Source: Flavobacteriales bacterium UBA7612
GTDB taxonomy: Bacteria > Bacteroidota > Bacteroidia > Flavobacteriales > Weeksellaceae
Length of the DNA stretch: 64,000 bases
Reading direction: 5' to 3'
Assembly (NCBI GenBank): GCA_002484335.1
Contig: DLJQ01000005.1
Coordinates: 722 to 64,721, forward strand
A program made the position numbers and the translations under genes. Shown here one piece after another: positions 61,125 to 64,000 of this stretch; within the stretch, counting starts at the first letter, position 1, and the number at the start of each line of letters is the position of its first letter. The notes beneath the pieces were generated by a model. That model had not been told where the DNA came from, made no database searches, and worked only from the letters and a program-made list of their open reading frames with translations.

Positions 61125-62606
61125 TTAAACTGTTTTAATTGCTTTCATTGCAGTCATTGCTTTACGTAATTCTTTTCCTACAATTTCTACAGGATGGTTA
61201 CGTAAAACATCATTGATATTTACTAATGTTACATTATCAACAGAATTATCTTTTCCTTCATTAAAATCTTTTCCAACAACATCAACATTAATGTTTTTCA
61301 TGAAATCTTTTAACAATGGTTTACATGCTTGATCAAATAAATAACAACCATATTCTGCTGTATCAGAAATTACACGATTCATTTCGAATAATTTTTTTCT
61401 AGCAATTGTATTCGCAATTAATGGTGTTTCGTGTAAAGATTCATAATAAGCAGATTCTGGTTTTATGCCAGCTTCAACCATTGTTTCAAAAGCTAATTCA
61501 ACTCCGGCACGTACAAATGCAACCATTAAAGTATAATTATCAAAATATTCTTGTTCTGTAATATTAACTTCTCCAGCAGGTGTTTTTTCAAAAGCAGTTT
61601 CTCCAGTTTCAGCTCTCCATTTTAAAAGATTTTTATCTCCATTTGCCCAATCTTCCATCATTGTTTTACTAAACTCTCCAGACATGATATCATCTTGATG
61701 TTTTTGGAATAATGGACGCATAATGTCTTTTAATTCTTCTGATAATTCGAAAGCTTTAATTTTTGCTGGATTACTTAAGCGATCAAGCATACCACTTACT
61801 CCACCATGTTTTAAAGCTTCTGTAATAACTTCTACACCATACTGAACTAATTTTGAAGCATATCCTGCATCAATTCCATTTTCTACCATTTTTTCGAAAG
61901 AAAGAATAGAACCTGTTTGTAAAAGACCACATAAAATAGTTTGTTCTCCCATCAAATCAGATTTTACTTCAGCAACAAAAGATGATTTTAAAACACCAGC
62001 CTTATGTCCTCCAGTTCCTACGCAATATGCTTTCGCTTGTTCTAATCCTTTACCTTGAGGATCATTTTCCGGGTGAACAGCAATTAATGTTGGAACACCA
62101 AATCCTCTTAAATATTCAGCTCTAACTTCTGATCCAGGACATTTTGGAGCAACCATGATTACAGTAATATCTTTACGAATTTGCATTCCTTCTTCAACGA
62201 TATTGAATCCGTGAGAATATAAAAGTGTTGCGCCTTCTTTAATCAAAGGTTGTACAGCATTGATTACTGAAGTATGTTGTTTATCTGGAGTTAAATTAAC
62301 AATAACATCAGCAGTAGGAATTAATTCTTCATAAGTACCAACTGTAAAATTATTGCTTGTTGCATTTTTCCAAGAATCTCTTTGTTGTTCAATAGCTTCT
62401 TTACGTAAAGCATAAGAAACATCTAATCCACTATCGCGTAAGTTTAAACCTTGATTCAAACCTTGAGCTCCACATCCTACAATAACAATTTTTTTACCTT
62501 TTAAGGCATCAGTACCTTTAGAAAATTTTGTGTTGTCTAAAAATTCTGCTTGTGCTAATTGGTATAATTGTTCTCTTAATGATAATGTATTGAAATAGTT
62601 AGCCAT
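61125..62606 (-). CDS. ilvC: Ketol-acid reductoisomerase (class II)
   Basis: Converts acetolactate to 2,3-dihydroxy-isovalerate with NADPH. 493 residues, like the long E. coli form. VIVGCGAQGLNQGLNLRDSG at 41-60 binds NADPH, with VIMVAPKCPGSEVRAEY and two copies of the knotted domain (KSDLMGEQTILCG in the first and the CYLFDQACKPLL region in the second). It follows ilvN after 91 bases. Confidence 0.97.
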   Translation of the reverse strand: MANYFNTLSLREQLYQLAQAEFLDNTKFSKGTDALKGKKIVIVGCGAQGLNQGLNLRDSGLDVSYALRKEAIEQQRDSWKNATSNNFTVGTYEELIPTADVIVNLTPDKQHTSVINAVQPLIKEGATLLYSHGFNIVEEGMQIRKDITVIMVAPKCPGSEVRAEYLRGFGVPTLIAVHPENDPQGKGLEQAKAYCVGTGGHKAGVLKSSFVAEVKSDLMGEQTILCGLLQTGSILSFEKMVENGIDAGYASKLVQYGVEVITEALKHGGVSGMLDRLSNPAKIKAFELSEELKDIMRPLFQKHQDDIMSGEFSKTMMEDWANGDKNLLKWRAETGETAFEKTPAGEVNITEQEYFDNYTLMVAFVRAGVELAFETMVEAGIKPESAYYESLHETPLIANTIARKKLFEMNRVISDTAEYGCYLFDQACKPLLKDFMKNINVDVVGKDFNEGKDNSVDNVTLVNINDVLRNHPVEIVGKELRKAMTAMKAIKTV

Positions 62607-62697
62607 TTTGTTTTTTTTATATTATTGAGGCTTAATGCCTAATTTAATTATTAATTTATTTTAAAGTTTTGTATATTAATCATATACATGTTGATTT

Positions 62698-63291
62698 TTA
62701 CATAGTGAAAACAGAGTTTCCTTTGTCTAGAAATTCATTTTCTATAACTTCTTTAGAAGGTTCATCTTTTTCGAATTGTAATAATTTTTCATGGAAACCA
62801 GTACTCGCTTTTATAATTGCAATTCTTGCTCCTCGTACGAATTCTATTAAACCGTATTTTGTAAGTTCCTGAGTAAGATTATCGATTTCCTCGCGATGTC
62901 CAGCTGTTTCAAAAACAGTATAATCATTACGAATTACTACAGTGTTTGCGCCATATTGACGTAATAATCTTTCTACGTAAGCTTTTTCTGCGATAATATT
63001 TGTTGGAACTTTATATAAAGCTTGTTCTTGCCAGATTAGTTCATCATTATTGTTGAAATAAGCTTTTAGAACATCAACTTGCTTTTCAATTTGCATGCAC
63101 AGTTTTCGTACAACTTCCTCAGATTCTTCAATAACAATAGTAAATCGATGTACGTTCTCTATTTCAGAAGGAGAAGTACTCAAGCTTTCTATATTAATTT
63201 TTCTACGAGTAAAAATTCCAGCAATTCTTCCTAAAATCCCTATTGAATTTTCTGTATATAATGTGATTGTATATTCTTGTTTTGAATCCAT
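62698..63291 (-). CDS. ilvN: Acetolactate synthase small (regulatory) subunit
   Basis: 197 residues. An ACT domain at about 6-85 (YTITLYTENSIGILGRIAGIFTRRKINIESLSTSPSE) binds branched-chain amino acids for feedback inhibition, and the C-terminal domain (KAYVERLLRQYGANTVVIRNDYTVFETAGHREEIDNL) contacts the catalytic subunit. It starts 6 bases after the ilvB stop. Confidence 0.96.
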   Translation of the reverse strand: MDSKQEYTITLYTENSIGILGRIAGIFTRRKINIESLSTSPSEIENVHRFTIVIEESEEVVRKLCMQIEKQVDVLKAYFNNNDELIWQEQALYKVPTNIIAEKAYVERLLRQYGANTVVIRNDYTVFETAGHREEIDNLTQELTKYGLIEFVRGARIAIIKASTGFHEKLLQFEKDEPSKEVIENEFLDKGNSVFTM

Positions 63292-63297
63292 AATAGT

Positions 63298-64000
63298 TTA
63301 TTTTAATCTGATTTCTGAAACACTTGTACCTTGTTGAACCATAGGAAATACATTATTTTCTTTTCCTACTACAACTTCTAAAAGATATGAACCATCATGC
63401 TCTAACATTTGTTTCAAAGCACTTTTTAATTCACTTCTTGCATCAATTTTTTGACCATCGATATGATAAGCTTTAGCTAATGCAACAAAGTCTGGACTTG
63501 TAATATCAACAAAAGAATAACGCTTGTCATTAAATAACTCTTGCCATTGACGAACCATTCCTAAGAAACTATTATTTAGAATCAAGATTTTTACTTTCGC
63601 TCCAAACTGCATAATTGTTCCAAGTTCTTGTAAAGTCATTTGAAAACCACCGTCTCCACAAACCATTACAACATCTTTTTCTGGAGCTCCGTACCAAGCA
63701 CCAATGGCAGCTGGTAAGCCAAATCCCATTGTTCCTAATCCTCCAGAAGTAACTAAAAGTTTAGAATCTTTGAATTTTGCGTAACGACATGCGGACATTT
63801 GATGTTGACCAACATCTGTAACAATTATAGCTTCACCATCAGTTAAGTCGTTTAAAGTATTTATAACTTCCGCCATAGACATAACATCTGATGAAGGATA
63901 GAATTCTTTATCTATAACTTCTTTATGTTCTTCTTTCTCTAATTCTCTAAACTCAGCAAGCCATTCATTATGTTCAGCTTTATCAGTAAATTTTGTAAGT
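63298..64000 (-). CDS. ilvB: Acetolactate synthase large subunit (C-terminal part, cut by window end)
   Basis: The reading frame is open from the window end, so the gene continues beyond base 64000; about 233 C-terminal residues are visible. The ATG at 63882 is internal: the 39 codons before it (…WLAEFRELEKEEHKEVIDK…) run on in frame without a stop. The TPP-binding motif GDGGFQMTLQELGTI, with NNSFLGMVRQWQELF after it, and the QHQMSACRYAKF region fit the family. It joins two pyruvates, or pyruvate and 2-oxobutanoate. It heads the visible ilv operon. Confidence 0.95.
   Translation of the reverse strand, partial: LTKFTDKAEHNEWLAEFRELEKEEHKEVIDKEFYPSSDVMSMAEVINTLNDLTDGEAIIVTDVGQHQMSACRYAKFKDSKLLVTSGGLGTMGFGLPAAIGAWYGAPEKDVVMVCGDGGFQMTLQELGTIMQFGAKVKILILNNSFLGMVRQWQELFNDKRYSFVDITSPDFVALAKAYHIDGQKIDARSELKSALKQMLEHDGSYLLEVVVGKENNVFPMVQQGTSVSEIRLK

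Noticed and set aside
63298..63882. 194-residue frame as a complete gene starting at 63882
   Set aside because: The frame continues upstream to the window end with family-like sequence; it is the C-terminal end of ilvB.

Overview
The window is AT-rich (about 30% G+C by eye) chromosomal DNA of a member of the Flavobacteriia (Bacteroidota). Signs of this are the family content (DUF4270 lipoprotein, IPExxxVDY protein, GH3-family protein, glutamine cyclotransferase lipoprotein, hemerythrin-like protein beside an Rrf2 regulator), weak Shine-Dalgarno sequences, and several promoters of the Bacteroidota type (TTG, 18-20 bases, TAnnTTTG). A Weeksellaceae/Empedobacter-like genus is a guess; the genus cannot be fixed from the sequence alone.

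Region 1 (1-17.4 kb) is mostly housekeeping. It opens with an HxlR-type regulator divergent from a DJ-1/PfpI-like and an SRPBCC gene, with two palindromes in the shared promoter region. Then come panC, panD and a flippase-like membrane protein (minus strand), a short glycogen-synthase-like protein, a DUF4270 lipoprotein and glmS, then ribE, an orphan NtrY-like histidine kinase and trmN6, then pckA, and finally acpP-fabF-rnc-IPExxxVDY-pyk.

Region 2 (17.4-19.3 kb) is a two-gene ABC exporter-like operon. Its ATPase has one in-frame TGA, and a structured intergenic repeat reaches into the 3' end of its permease.

Region 3 (19.3-46.3 kb) is a large surface-polysaccharide (capsule or O-antigen) locus. 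The plus-strand part makes precursors (two GDP-mannose pyrophosphorylases with one detached cupin isomerase, Gmd and Fcl for GDP-fucose, UDP-HexNAc dehydrogenase, UDP-glucose dehydrogenase, UDP-glucuronate epimerase, an RfbC epimerase). It then encodes a Wzx flippase, a Wzy-like polymerase, five glycosyltransferases, two acetyltransferases, a sugar epimerase/reductase, the initiating phosphoglycosyltransferase and a DegT aminotransferase. The minus-strand part, converging on it, has a WbpM/FlaA1-type dehydratase, a Wza-type export lipoprotein and a Wzc-type tyrosine kinase. This is a complete Wzx/Wzy machinery. Several degenerate repeats sit in the gaps at the 3' end.

Region 4 (46.3-58.3 kb) returns to core genes: prs-rplY, an Rrf2 regulator with three cysteines followed by a hemerythrin-like gene, glutamine cyclotransferase, ruvC, ppc, an MFS transporter, a GH3 protein, a DUF2797 protein and a small lipoprotein.

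Region 5 (58.3-64.0 kb) is a minus-strand branched-chain amino acid operon, ilvB (cut by the window end)-ilvN-ilvC-double ABC ATPase-ilvA. No rRNA, tRNA, CRISPR array, phage or insertion sequence was recognised, and no clear previously undescribed multi-gene system was found. The best leads are the HxlR palindromes, the nonsense-interrupted ABC gene, the structured repeats, the Rrf2-hemerythrin pair and the double ATPase inside the ilv operon.
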